Shown: piece after piece, positions 31,158-38,571 of the stretch | How the letters are laid out: each line of letters starts with the position of its first letter | Position numbering within the stretch: position 1 is the stretch's first letter | Assembly: GCA_017463865.1 (NCBI GenBank) | Contig: JAFTOI010000009.1 | Location: 1 to 40,812 of the forward strand | Reading direction: 5' to 3' | DNA: 40,812 bases | Source of the DNA: Clostridia bacterium | GTDB lineage: Bacteria; Bacillota; Clostridia; Oscillospirales; CAG-272 | Position numbers and translations under genes: made by a program | The notes under the pieces: model-generated | What the model was told of the DNA's origin: nothing | Seen by the model: only the letters and a program-made list of their open reading frames with translations | Database searches by the model: none

Positions 31158-32282
31158 TTATGCGTACAATTTGAAGGGCTCCACTTCACGCGCAAAGGCG
31201 GCCAGCGCGGCCTCGTCGCGGGCGGCGAGGGCGTCTGGATCGAAGTTGCCGCACAGGGCATCGCTGCCGTAGCGGAGGCACAGGCCGGCGTCGCGCCGTT
31301 CGAATTCGGGATAGCGGCAGACATGGGCGAGGATGCAGAGGGAAGTGTAGAGCGGGCGATAGGCGGTTCGGTCGGTGATGTGCAGCTCGATGCCCTCGCA
31401 GACCTCGCCGGCGTGCTTGTTGAACTGCGGCGTGAAGGCGGCGCGGCGGACGGTGACGCCGGGCAGGCGGCGGGCGCGGAGCTCGTCGCAGAGGGCAGCC
31501 GAGTCGATGAAGGGTGCACCGACCAGATCAAACGGACGGGTAGTTCCGCGCCCCTCCGAGAGGTTGGTCGCCTCAAAAAGGCAGGTGCCGATGTAGTTGA
31601 TGGCCGAGCCGACCGAGGGGATGTTGGGGGAGGGATTGACCCAGAGCAGGTCGGTTTCGTCGGCGTAGGCTCCGCGCGGCCAGCCCTGTACCTCGAGCAC
31701 ATGCAGCTCGGCGCCGATGCCCTTGGACGCGTTGACCCAGCGGGCGAACTCGCCGACGGTCAGCCCGTAGCGGGTGGGCAGATCATAGCGGCCGATGCCC
31801 GAGGCAAAGCGGGTTTCATCCAGCCGTGGGCCCTCGGTAAGCAGGCCGCCGATGGGATCGACGCGGTCAAGCACCAGCACAGGCAGGCCGCGGGCCGCGC
31901 AGCGCTGCATGAGGTCGGTGAGGTTGTAGAGGTAGGTGTAGAACCGCGCACCGACGTCCTGGATGTCGTAGACAAGCAGGTCAATGGTATCAAGCAGCGC
32001 GTCAAGGCGTTCGGTATCCTTGCGGCCGAGGCTGCAGAGGGGAAGGCCGGTCTCGGGATCAGCGCCGTCGTCCCCCCATTTGCCGTCCTGTAAATTGCTG
32101 CGGATGCCGTGCTCGGGTGCGAAAAGGGCGCACAGGCGGTATTTTTCCTGAAGCAGGGCATAAGTGGGGATGCCGGCCTTGTTTACGCCTGACGCGGCGC
32201 TGAGCAGGCCCAGACGCCTGCCGCGCAGGAGATGCTCCGCGTCGCCGAGGCGGTCGACGCCGTTTCGGACTGTGATGGACAT
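31158..32282 (-). CDS. DUF1343/NamZ-family protein (exo-beta-N-acetylmuramidase family)
   Basis: A 374-residue protein of the DUF1343 family (PF07075, GH171), whose Bacillus member NamZ removes MurNAc from the non-reducing ends of peptidoglycan fragments. Family blocks are RRLGLLSAASG near 22, LFAPEHGIRSNLQDG near 53-67, DLLVYDIQDVGARFYTYL near 100-117, VLDRVDPIGG near 137 and NPSPNIPSVGSAINYIGTC with EGRGTTRPF near 215-245. No signal peptide is visible, so it may act inside the cell in wall recycling, unlike secreted NamZ. The ATG has AAAGGAG on the minus strand. It has its own promoter. Confidence 0.88.
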   Translation of the reverse strand: MSITVRNGVDRLGDAEHLLRGRRLGLLSAASGVNKAGIPTYALLQEKYRLCALFAPEHGIRSNLQDGKWGDDGADPETGLPLCSLGRKDTERLDALLDTIDLLVYDIQDVGARFYTYLYNLTDLMQRCAARGLPVLVLDRVDPIGGLLTEGPRLDETRFASGIGRYDLPTRYGLTVGEFARWVNASKGIGAELHVLEVQGWPRGAYADETDLLWVNPSPNIPSVGSAINYIGTCLFEATNLSEGRGTTRPFDLVGAPFIDSAALCDELRARRLPGVTVRRAAFTPQFNKHAGEVCEGIELHITDRTAYRPLYTSLCILAHVCRYPEFERRDAGLCLRYGSDALCGNFDPDALAARDEAALAAFAREVEPFKLYA

Positions 32283-32313
32283 AGATGGCTCCTTTCGATG
32301 TTTCTATGGCTGA

Positions 32314-32342
32314 ATTGTAGCATCTCCCGGCGGAAATGTCAA
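32314..32342 (-). promoter_or_regulatory. Sigma-A promoter of the DUF1343 gene
   Basis: Minus strand TTGACA (32337-32342), a 17-bp spacer and TACAAT (32314-32319). Confidence 0.88.
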
Positions 32343-32378
32343 TAGGAGCGATGGATTTTTCCCGCGCCGACCGCCACT

Positions 32379-32428
32379 TTGCACCTCCGCGCTCCTCAGG
32401 ACATATACTGAAATCGACACATTGTGTC
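32379..32428 (+). promoter_or_regulatory. Possible promoter and palindromic operator of the DUF2935 gene
   Basis: TTGCAC (32379-32384), a 19-bp spacer and TATACT (32404-32409); the long spacer makes this weak. Just downstream, GACACA-T-TGTGTC (32416-32428) is a perfect palindrome placed like an operator before the AAAGGAGGAG ribosome site. Confidence 0.4.
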
Positions 32429-32443
32429 AAAGGAGGAGCCCAT

Positions 32444-33349
32444 ATGGAAAAGCCACAGCATTATATCACAGCTTCACTCGAGCTGCATTTATTTTTCGCC
32501 CGCATCATGAAGGAGCACGCCTTCTTCCTCAAGGTCGGCTTTCTGCCCCCGCAGGCGAACCTCGCGCGGGAGGCTGAGCAGTTCCTGCGCCGCTTTGAGG
32601 CGCTGCTTGCGCGCGCCATCGCGCTGAGCAACCGCGTTGTGCGCAGCCGCGTGCTCGAATCGGGCGAGGTCTTCACCGAATTCACCGCCCGCGCCGAGCA
32701 GCAGACCCAGCGCTACACCGGTACCATGCTCGACCAATCGCTCACCGTCCGCGCCATGCGGCTGCACGGCCGGGACTGCGCAGATGATTTCCCGGTCAAG
32801 CCGGCGCACCTGCGGCAGGTGCGTCAGCTGAACCGCGAAGCGCTGGCCCTGGTCGAGCGGCTGATCGCCTTCAAGGAGCGCCTGCTGGATCGCGTCGACT
32901 GCTGCGAGATGTTCACCGTCAACTACCCCCTGCTGATCGAGCACATTCTGCGCGAGGCGCGGTTCTACCGCGCCTATCTGATGCATCTGGAAGGGATCGG
33001 CGACTGCGGAGAGAGCGAGCTGCGCGACAGCGAGCTCTTCTGGAACCGCATCATGATGGAGCACGCTCTCTTTATCCGCGGCCTGCTCGACCCGACCGAG
33101 ACGGAGCTCATCGACAGCGCCGACGGCTTCGCGGAGGAGTATAAACGCCTGCTCCGCGCCTCGGTGAAGGCCAACGACTGCGTCATCGAGCACAACGACG
33201 CCCTCGCCCTGACGCGCGATTTCCGCGACTTCAAGCATGCCGGCACCGAGGGGATCGCCGACTGCAAGATCCGCTCGATCATTCTGCCCCTGCTGGCCGA
33301 CCATGTCCTGCGCGAGGCGAATCACTACCTTCGCCTGCTTGAGGAGTGA
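32444..33349 (+). CDS. DUF2935 family protein (duplicated four-helix bundle)
   Basis: A 301-residue all-helical protein of the DUF2935 family (PF11155). Two repeats are visible: FFARIMKEHAFFLKVGF (about 18-34) and FWNRIMMEHALFIRGLLDPTE (about 199-219), each with a conserved Glu-His pair that in ferritin-like bundles binds metal; the second half of each repeat has HILREARFYRAYL or HVLREANHYLRLL. The function is unknown; metal or di-iron binding is an inference from fold and residues. The ATG 32444 is fixed by AAAGGAGGAG; the frame upstream runs through the divergent promoter region. A clear terminator follows. Confidence 0.88.
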   Translation: MEKPQHYITASLELHLFFARIMKEHAFFLKVGFLPPQANLAREAEQFLRRFEALLARAIALSNRVVRSRVLESGEVFTEFTARAEQQTQRYTGTMLDQSLTVRAMRLHGRDCADDFPVKPAHLRQVRQLNREALALVERLIAFKERLLDRVDCCEMFTVNYPLLIEHILREARFYRAYLMHLEGIGDCGESELRDSELFWNRIMMEHALFIRGLLDPTETELIDSADGFAEEYKRLLRASVKANDCVIEHNDALALTRDFRDFKHAGTEGIADCKIRSIILPLLADHVLREANHYLRLLEE

Positions 33350-33358
33350 GCGGCAAAC

Positions 33359-33388
33359 GAAAAGCCCACCGAAAGGTGGGCTTTTCTG
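33359..33388 (+). terminator. Terminator of the DUF2935 gene
   Basis: GAAAAGCCCACC (33359-33370) pairs with GGTGGGCTTTTC (33375-33386), loop GAAA, with T's inside the 3' arm. Confidence 0.92.
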
Positions 33389-33440
33389 TTGGATTCCTGC
33401 CGCATTTTCCATCCCGGCGGAAATTTTTTTGCACACCCCC

Positions 33441-33505
33441 TTGACAGAGAACTGTATTAATGCTATAATACAGTCAAGCAAACCGTATTACTTGACTAAC
33501 ACAGT
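33441..33505 (+). promoter_or_regulatory. Promoter and two tandem GntR/YtrA operators
   Basis: TTGACA (33441-33446), a 17-bp spacer and TATAAT (33464-33469). Operator 1, ACTGTATTA-N6-TAATACAGT (33451-33474), fills the spacer and -10. Operator 2, ACCGTATTA-N6-TAACACAGT (33482-33505), has the same layout and starts 31 bp later. Both match the 9-6-9 plan; the first is perfect, the second has two mismatches between arms. Autoregulation by the encoded GntR protein is the natural reading. Confidence 0.85.
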
Positions 33506-33525
33506 CCGCGAAAGGAGGCCAGCGC

Positions 33526-33534
33526 ATGCCATGA
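33526..33534 (+). other. Two-codon mini-ORF overlapping the regulator start
   Basis: ATG CCA TGA: AAAGGAGG (33511-33518) is 7 nt before this ATG, the ideal distance, but 12 nt before the regulator's own ATG at 33531, which overlaps the mini-ORF's stop. It may tune initiation by termination-reinitiation. Confidence 0.45.
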
Positions 33535-33905
33535 TCGACTTTGAACGCTTCACCATGGAGGACGGCACGCCGATCTATCTGCAGATCATCCTCTACATCA
33601 AGCGCGGCGCGGTCGCGGGGAGCGTCCGGGATGGCGACGAGCTGCCCTCGCGCCGGGTGCTGTCGGCGCGGCTGGGGGTCAATCCCAACACCGTGCAGAA
33701 GGCCTACCGCACCCTCGAGGAGGAGGGCCTGATCGTGTCCCACGCCGGGGCGAAGAGCTATGTGGCGCTCTCCCCCGAACGACTCGCTCGCATCCGGGAA
33801 GAGCTGCTCGCGCAGGATGCGCGCAGTGTGATCGCCGCCATGCGCCAGATGGGCCTCGGTCGCGCTGAGGCGCTGGCGCTCATTGAGAAATACTGGGAGG
33901 AATGA
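33531..33905 (+). CDS. GntR-family regulator, YtrA subfamily
   Basis: A 124-residue repressor. The GntR winged helix spans about 10-78, with TPIYLQIILYIKRGAVAGSV, the LPSRRVLSARLGVNPNTVQKAY recognition segment written here as LPSRRVLSARL and GVNPNTVQKAY, and EEEGLIVS. The C-terminal tail is only about 45 residues, as in YtrA proteins that govern ABC transporter operons. It should bind the two tandem operators upstream and repress its own operon until an envelope-type signal appears. The in-frame ATG 33531 gives the family-typical start; a two-codon ORF precedes it. It overlaps the next gene by 4 nt. Confidence 0.92.
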   Translation: MIDFERFTMEDGTPIYLQIILYIKRGAVAGSVRDGDELPSRRVLSARLGVNPNTVQKAYRTLEEEGLIVSHAGAKSYVALSPERLARIREELLAQDARSVIAAMRQMGLGRAEALALIEKYWEE

Positions 33906-34651
33906 AGATGAAAAAGCATATTTCGGTCGTCCTGCTTTTCGCGCGCAGCACGATCTTTCCCACTCTCGCACTTCTCGCCGCCATGGCGGCGGTCGAGCTG
34001 GCACTGTTCCGCCATGAGCTGGATTCGCATCTGCGCAGCTATGCCAATGGCGACAATTTCGACAGCCTCGAGCAGCTCATCGACTACAGCAGTATTCTGC
34101 TCATCTTCAGTGCGGCCTTCCTGCTTATGACCGTCATCCTCTGCCTGCCCGGCTGCCGCTTCGGCAGCCGCACCGACTACACTGTCGGCCGCCTGTCGCT
34201 GGATGAGCGTACCATCTACTGGTGGCAGGTAGGCTACAATGCCGCGTGCTACGTCATCCTCTGGGCCGTCCAGCTGGGCGTCACCCTCGTCTGCTGTGCG
34301 CTCTACGTCGACGCCGCTCCCGCCGCATCGGTCACCGGGCAGACTGTCTTCCTCGCTTTCTACCGCAGTCCGCTGCTGCATGCGCTGCTTCCCCTCGAGG
34401 AGATCCTGCTCTGGCTGCGCAACCTCGCCTTCCTCGCAGGCCTCGCGCTCTCGACCGCCCGCGTGCCGGTCTGCCGCCGGCAGGGCAAAGCGGCAGTCGC
34501 CGTTATCCCGATGGTGGTGACGATGTTCTGCTTCCCCCGCGCCGTCGGCGACTACGCCTACGACGCGTTGATCCTTTGGCCCACCGCCGCCGTCATCGCC
34601 GGCGTGCTTTGGGCCGTGCTGCAAAAGGAGGAAGACGATGAAGCTGCCTGA
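33902..34651 (+). CDS. Uncharacterised multi-span membrane protein of the YtrA-type ABC operon
   Basis: A 249-residue protein with about six hydrophobic segments (near 8-32, 57-83, 112-138, 155-180, 195-212 and 220-242) and a basic N terminus. It shows no motif I recognise; position suggests an ABC-2-like permease subunit for the ATPase at 35138. The start ATG 33902 overlaps the regulator stop; a second ATG two codons on is equally possible. It overlaps the next gene by 14 nt, so translation is coupled. Confidence 0.75.
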   Translation: MKMKKHISVVLLFARSTIFPTLALLAAMAAVELALFRHELDSHLRSYANGDNFDSLEQLIDYSSILLIFSAAFLLMTVILCLPGCRFGSRTDYTVGRLSLDERTIYWWQVGYNAACYVILWAVQLGVTLVCCALYVDAAPAASVTGQTVFLAFYRSPLLHALLPLEEILLWLRNLAFLAGLALSTARVPVCRRQGKAAVAVIPMVVTMFCFPRAVGDYAYDALILWPTAAVIAGVLWAVLQKEEDDEAA

Positions 34652-35141
34652 TCTCACCCGCTATGCGCCCCTCGGCTACAGCCTCACGCTCGAGCGCACG
34701 CTGTATAAGTTCGGCTTGCTGTTCTCTGGCTTTTACAGCCTGTGCTTCATCGACCGCTACACGCGCTCGTTCAACAATCTGCGCGATTGGGAAAACAAGC
34801 GGTACGTCCTACGCGAGGGGGCTGTCATGCCCGACTTCGCCGATCTGATCGACACCGCCTTCATCGGCTTTGCGCTGGTTGCGGCGATGATGCTCTGTTT
34901 CATCGCCGTCCACTACAGCTATCACACCCAGGGCAGTCGCGCCGACTACCTCATGCGCCGCCTGCCCGACCGCCTCGAGCTCCACCGCCGCTGCCTGACG
35001 CTGCCCATCCTCGCCGCACTCGGCTGCGCCGTCTGCGCATTCGTTCTGCTGCTTGTCTATTTCGCCATCTACATGCTCTTCACGCCGCAGGCGTGCCTGC
35101 AGCCCGAGCAATGGTACAAGATTTGGAGGGATTTCCTATGA
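34638..35141 (+). CDS. Uncharacterised small membrane protein of the ABC operon
   Basis: A 167-residue protein with three hydrophobic stretches: KFGLLFSGFYSLCFI near 24-38, FIGFALVAAMMLCFIAVHYS near 76-95, and a long one near 120-148. The rest is basic and Tyr-rich. I know no named family. AAAGGAGGAAG lies just before the ATG. It overlaps the preceding gene by 14 nt and the ATPase gene by 4 nt, so it is almost surely a component or accessory of the same transporter, possibly a second permease-like half. Confidence 0.7.
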   Translation: MKLPDLTRYAPLGYSLTLERTLYKFGLLFSGFYSLCFIDRYTRSFNNLRDWENKRYVLREGAVMPDFADLIDTAFIGFALVAAMMLCFIAVHYSYHTQGSRADYLMRRLPDRLELHRRCLTLPILAALGCAVCAFVLLLVYFAIYMLFTPQACLQPEQWYKIWRDFL

Positions 35142-35884
35142 TCGAGATCAAGAATCTGACCAAGACCTATGTCGGCAAACGCGCCCTGACTGACGTTGAT
35201 CTCCGCCTGCCCGGCGGCGAGATCGTCGGTCTCTTCGGTGAGAACGGGGCGGGGAAGACCACGCTGATGAAGTGCATCCTCGGCTTCCTCCCCTACAGCG
35301 GGGAGATTACCCTCGACGGCGAGCCCATCACCCGCCGCAACATCGCCCGCCTTTCCTTTGCCACCTGCGAGCATTCCTTCTTCCCGAACCTCACCCCCAT
35401 GGCCCACCGCGACTTCTACGCCGTCCACTTCGACCGGTTCAACGATAAGCGCTTCCACGGCCTCATGGACTTCTTCGCTCTGCCGAAGCATAAGCCGCTC
35501 GCCGCCTTTTCGACCGGCCAAAAGAACCAGTTCGAGGTCATCATGGCCCTGTCGCAGGGCGCCGACTATATCCTCATGGACGAACCCTTCGCCGGCAACG
35601 ACATCTTCAACCGCGAGGATTTCTACAAGGTTCTGCTCGGCATCCTCGAGCCGAACGAGACGGTTCTGCTCTCGACCCACCTGATCGAAGAAGTCTCCGA
35701 CTTCATCGGCCGCGCGCTGCTGCTCCGCCGCGGGCGCATTGTCGGCGACGTGACCATGGATGTGCTGGAAGAGCAGGGAACCGACCTCATGGCTTACATC
35801 AAGGATACCTACCACTACCGTGCCGACCGCGTGAGCCGCGCGCTCGACGACCTGACCGGGGAGGGGGAGCGGGATGACAAGTAA
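35138..35884 (+). CDS. ABC transporter ATP-binding protein
   Basis: A 248-residue ATPase that powers the membrane proteins encoded beside it. Walker A is GENGAGKTT (34-42); the Q-loop region is replaced by SFATCEHSFFPNLT; the signature is a variant, FSTGQKNQ, in place of LSGGQ, and Walker B is YILMDEPFAG. The switch His is in LLSTHLIEE. Such STGQ-type ATPases are typical of YtrA-linked ABC-2 systems of the YtrB kind. The ATG 35138 lies 4 nt inside the upstream gene, with GGAGGG 8 nt upstream; the long frame before it is unrelated read-through. Confidence 0.92.
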   Translation: MIEIKNLTKTYVGKRALTDVDLRLPGGEIVGLFGENGAGKTTLMKCILGFLPYSGEITLDGEPITRRNIARLSFATCEHSFFPNLTPMAHRDFYAVHFDRFNDKRFHGLMDFFALPKHKPLAAFSTGQKNQFEVIMALSQGADYILMDEPFAGNDIFNREDFYKVLLGILEPNETVLLSTHLIEEVSDFIGRALLLRRGRIVGDVTMDVLEEQGTDLMAYIKDTYHYRADRVSRALDDLTGEGERDDK

Positions 35885-37367
35885 GCTTGCTCTGGCTGTT
35901 GCCATTCTGCTGCTGGTGCTGAGCCTCGCCGGCATCACGGCCGCCGCTGTCACGATCAACGCCGCGCGCGATCAGGTCGAGCTGACCGCCGCGACCATCG
36001 CCGGCGACCCCGCCGTCCTCGACGGCCTTGACCTGCGCCTGCGCACCACCCTCGGCCACTACCTCTTCTGGGACACTGCCTATACCCCCGCCTCCGCGCG
36101 CGACCCCGAGACCACCTTCGACTTCTCGACCATCCGCCGCGGGGAGACGAGCACACGCAGCTATGACGGTATCGAGCTGAGCAGCGCCCTCTCCTACGGC
36201 TTCAGCATGAGCGGAAGCGGCTATGACGAGGACGACTTCGCGAATGGCAAGAGCGGGCTGATCAAGGCTTACAACGAGCTTTACCGCGAGACACCGCTGG
36301 GCGAGGAGCGCACGAAGATCATCAACCTCAGTGACTACTACGACTATTACCCCATCACCGGCAGCATCTACCTGCCCGAATATCACCTCTCCATGGAGTG
36401 GGAGGACGCCCACCTTACCGCCGCACCGAGCAAGGCGAGCACACAGTACGCTGCGTGGCGGCTCAACCAATACTTCAAGATCCCCATGCTGCCCGACCAG
36501 ATGCTCAAGATTTCGCTTGAGAAGAGCGCGGACGGCCGTTCGGTTGGCGTCGGTGCGGGCACTTATCGGGTGGACGACACCGTGGAGACGGAGAGGTACA
36601 CCCTCGGTTCCTTCAGTGTTGTTGCTGATGATGCCTGCTACTTTACCATCAATGCCCGGACCACCTACGGCAATCCCATTGATATCAGTCAGATCGAAGG
36701 CGGCTATGGCATCTACCGCCTGCTTTACAGCGGCAAAACGATCAGCATCGACGCGATCGAGAATGTCTATCCTCTCGACCCCGCTGACGGCAGCATTCGG
36801 TGGCTTGCCCTGTCACCCGACCAGACACGGCTGCTGCTCTATCGCTCGGACGGCATTGCACTTACCCTCACTGTGATTGATCGCTCGGCGATGAAGACGG
36901 TACAGACGCTTTCGCTGCCCTGGCAATACCCGCAGGGGGAAGGGAGTATGACCGTCTACAATGGTGGCGATTACCACGTCCTCTGCCTCGACTATGCCCG
37001 TATGCTCCTTGTCGAGGCCGACGCGGACGGCGTGTACGGTGTCAGTCTCGACGTGGCGGTCGATGCCGACAGTCTCGGCCTTGGTGAAAAGGACAACGGC
37101 CACCTGCGACACATGTATTCGACACAAGTTATGGCTTGGGACGGCACGCGGCTGGCCATGGCCGACTATATGTCGCAGAGCGGGGGCTATTCGAAGTACA
37201 AGCAGGCCTGCGACCTCTACCTCGCCGTTTTCACCGCCGACGGCCTGCAATATTACGGCATCCACGAGACCAGCCTTAACACCGACACCGACCCGTACAA
37301 CACGAACGACAGCTGCTGGCCAATGAGCGTCGATCCGCTTAACCTCACCTGGCGCAAAACGCCATGA
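35874..37367 (+). CDS. Membrane-anchored exported protein, last gene of the ABC operon
   Basis: A 497-residue protein with an N-terminal hydrophobic anchor (LALAVAILLLVLSLAGITAAAV, written here as about residues 5-26) and a large outside region. Repeated beta-strand patterns with DGSIRWLALSPDQTRLLLY and DGIALTLTVIDRSAMKTVQTL suggest a beta-propeller-like middle part (about 280-460). No enzyme motif is seen. Its start overlaps the ATPase gene by 11 nt, so it belongs to the operon and may be a sensor or substrate-handling subunit of the transporter. I do not recognise a family. Its end is followed by a shared terminator. Confidence 0.75.
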   Translation: MTSKLALAVAILLLVLSLAGITAAAVTINAARDQVELTAATIAGDPAVLDGLDLRLRTTLGHYLFWDTAYTPASARDPETTFDFSTIRRGETSTRSYDGIELSSALSYGFSMSGSGYDEDDFANGKSGLIKAYNELYRETPLGEERTKIINLSDYYDYYPITGSIYLPEYHLSMEWEDAHLTAAPSKASTQYAAWRLNQYFKIPMLPDQMLKISLEKSADGRSVGVGAGTYRVDDTVETERYTLGSFSVVADDACYFTINARTTYGNPIDISQIEGGYGIYRLLYSGKTISIDAIENVYPLDPADGSIRWLALSPDQTRLLLYRSDGIALTLTVIDRSAMKTVQTLSLPWQYPQGEGSMTVYNGGDYHVLCLDYARMLLVEADADGVYGVSLDVAVDADSLGLGEKDNGHLRHMYSTQVMAWDGTRLAMADYMSQSGGYSKYKQACDLYLAVFTADGLQYYGIHETSLNTDTDPYNTNDSCWPMSVDPLNLTWRKTP

Positions 37368-37386
37368 CCGGTTTCCGCATAAAATT

Positions 37387-37416
37387 CTCCCCCTTGGCTG
37401 TACAGCCAAGGGGGAG
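37387..37416. terminator. Bidirectional terminator between the ABC operon and an xre gene
   Basis: CTCCCCCTTGGCTG (37387-37400) pairs with CAGCCAAGGGGGAG (37403-37416), a 14-bp near-perfect palindrome, with T-rich sequence on both outer sides. Confidence 0.88.
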
Positions 37417-37427
37417 CGCTTTTGCGG

Positions 37428-38021
37428 TCAATATATGTCGTCCTCGTTGAGCAAGCCCATTGCCACCTGCTCCTTGAACATGTCGAACATGTATTTTTTG
37501 TTCGAGGTGTGGTATTCCCACATTTTTTCCCGGCAGATATAGTGCTTATTTGGGCTGTGATCATCGATGATCTTGCCGTCGGCCAGCCGATAACTGTACA
37601 TATCGATCAGCCGCTTCGGCTTTAAGCATTTCTGCATGGTGTAGGGAAAATCATCCTCATTCGAGATCATCTGCACCCGAACCTCCCACTCGCCGTCCGC
37701 TTTCTTCAGCACACATTCCTTGATCGTTCCGTGATCCAGCACCGAGAGGTCGTTCAGATCAGCGAGTGAAAAGCCGGCGTGGTACTGATTGACGATCTTC
37801 AGCGGCTTGAATTCAAGCGAATAACCGAACAATTCATCCATGGTGATGTGAAAAAGCTGGGCGATCTGCGGCAGCAGCGTGATGTCCGGATAGCTTTCGG
37901 CTGTTTCCCATTTGCTGACGGCAGCCTTGGTCACGCCAAGCATACCTGCCAGCTCCTCTTGCGTCAGTTCCCGTTCCCGCCGCTTGGCTTTGATCATTTC
38001 GCTGATTTTGGGGCTGTCCAT
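37428..38021 (-). CDS. Xre-family transcriptional regulator
   Basis: A 197-residue regulator. The HTH_3 domain spans about 6-62 (LTQEELAGMLGVTKAAVSKWE and the usual DELFGY). The C-terminal 130 residues form a mixed domain with no motif I know, ending in a Met/Phe-rich helix. It is unlike the two long helical-repeat Xre proteins in this window. AAGGAGG precedes the ATG on the minus strand. It is transcribed divergently from the PadR gene, with separate promoters. Confidence 0.88.
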   Translation of the reverse strand: MDSPKISEMIKAKRRERELTQEELAGMLGVTKAAVSKWETAESYPDITLLPQIAQLFHITMDELFGYSLEFKPLKIVNQYHAGFSLADLNDLSVLDHGTIKECVLKKADGEWEVRVQMISNEDDFPYTMQKCLKPKRLIDMYSYRLADGKIIDDHSPNKHYICREKMWEYHTSNKKYMFDMFKEQVAMGLLNEDDIY

Positions 38022-38067
38022 CGTTCGTCCTCCTTGATTTGCTTTTGTTTGGATGGTTCGCGCATAT

Positions 38068-38096
38068 AGTATAGCACAAGCAGCCGAAAAAGTAAA
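38068..38096 (-). promoter_or_regulatory. Sigma-A promoter of the xre gene
   Basis: Minus strand TTTACT (38091-38096), a 17-bp spacer and TATACT (38068-38073). Confidence 0.7.
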
Positions 38097-38164
38097 GGGA
38101 GCGTTGATTTATCCGGTCGAGTGTCGGTTGACTGTGATGCACCTGCGCAAAAATGCTGAAATAC

Positions 38165-38221
38165 TTGACAAAATCGCAATGTCGTGCTATAATATCAATA
38201 CACGATATCAAGAAACGATAT
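38165..38221 (+). promoter_or_regulatory. Promoter and overlapping PadR-type operators
   Basis: TTGACA (38165-38170), a 17-bp spacer and TATAAT (38188-38193). Two inverted repeats of identical plan, ATATC-N7-GATAT, lie at 38192-38208 and 38205-38221, sharing four bases and set 13 bp apart. They cover the transcription start, the usual place for a PadR repressor. Confidence 0.82.
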
Positions 38222-38238
38222 AGCGAGGAGGCGCCGTT

Positions 38239-38571
38239 ATGCCAAAGAAAGCAATGGAACAGCTGACCGAGTCGATGTTCTACGTCCTCATGGCGTTCAG
38301 TCGGGGGGAGATGTGCGGCATTGACGTTGCCGGCTACATCGAACGCCGCACCGACGGCCGCGTGCTGATCGGCCCGGCCACGCTTTACACCATCCTTGCC
38401 AAATTTGAGAAGGAAGGCTATATCCGCGAGACGGCCGTCGAGGGCCGCAAGCGCACCTACACCATCACCGAGCGCGGACGGCATGCCTATGTCAGCGAGG
38501 TCGACCGTCTCTGCCGCTGTCTGGGTGATGCCGCGCACGCCGAAAAAGAGGGAGGGGACAGCAATGCCTGA
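38239..38571 (+). CDS. PadR-family transcriptional regulator
   Basis: A 110-residue repressor of the short PadR-s2 type. The winged helix is complete: LTESMFYVLMAFSRGEMCGIDVAGYIE (about 8-34, split here at the helix turn), IGPATLYTILAKFEKEGYI and a basic wing EGRKRTYTITERG. A short C-terminal helix serves dimerisation. GAGGAGG precedes the ATG. It overlaps the DUF2812 gene by 8 nt, a pairing seen throughout Firmicutes, where the regulator controls the membrane protein. The promoter carries two matching operators. Confidence 0.93.
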   Translation: MPKKAMEQLTESMFYVLMAFSRGEMCGIDVAGYIERRTDGRVLIGPATLYTILAKFEKEGYIRETAVEGRKRTYTITERGRHAYVSEVDRLCRCLGDAAHAEKEGGDSNA

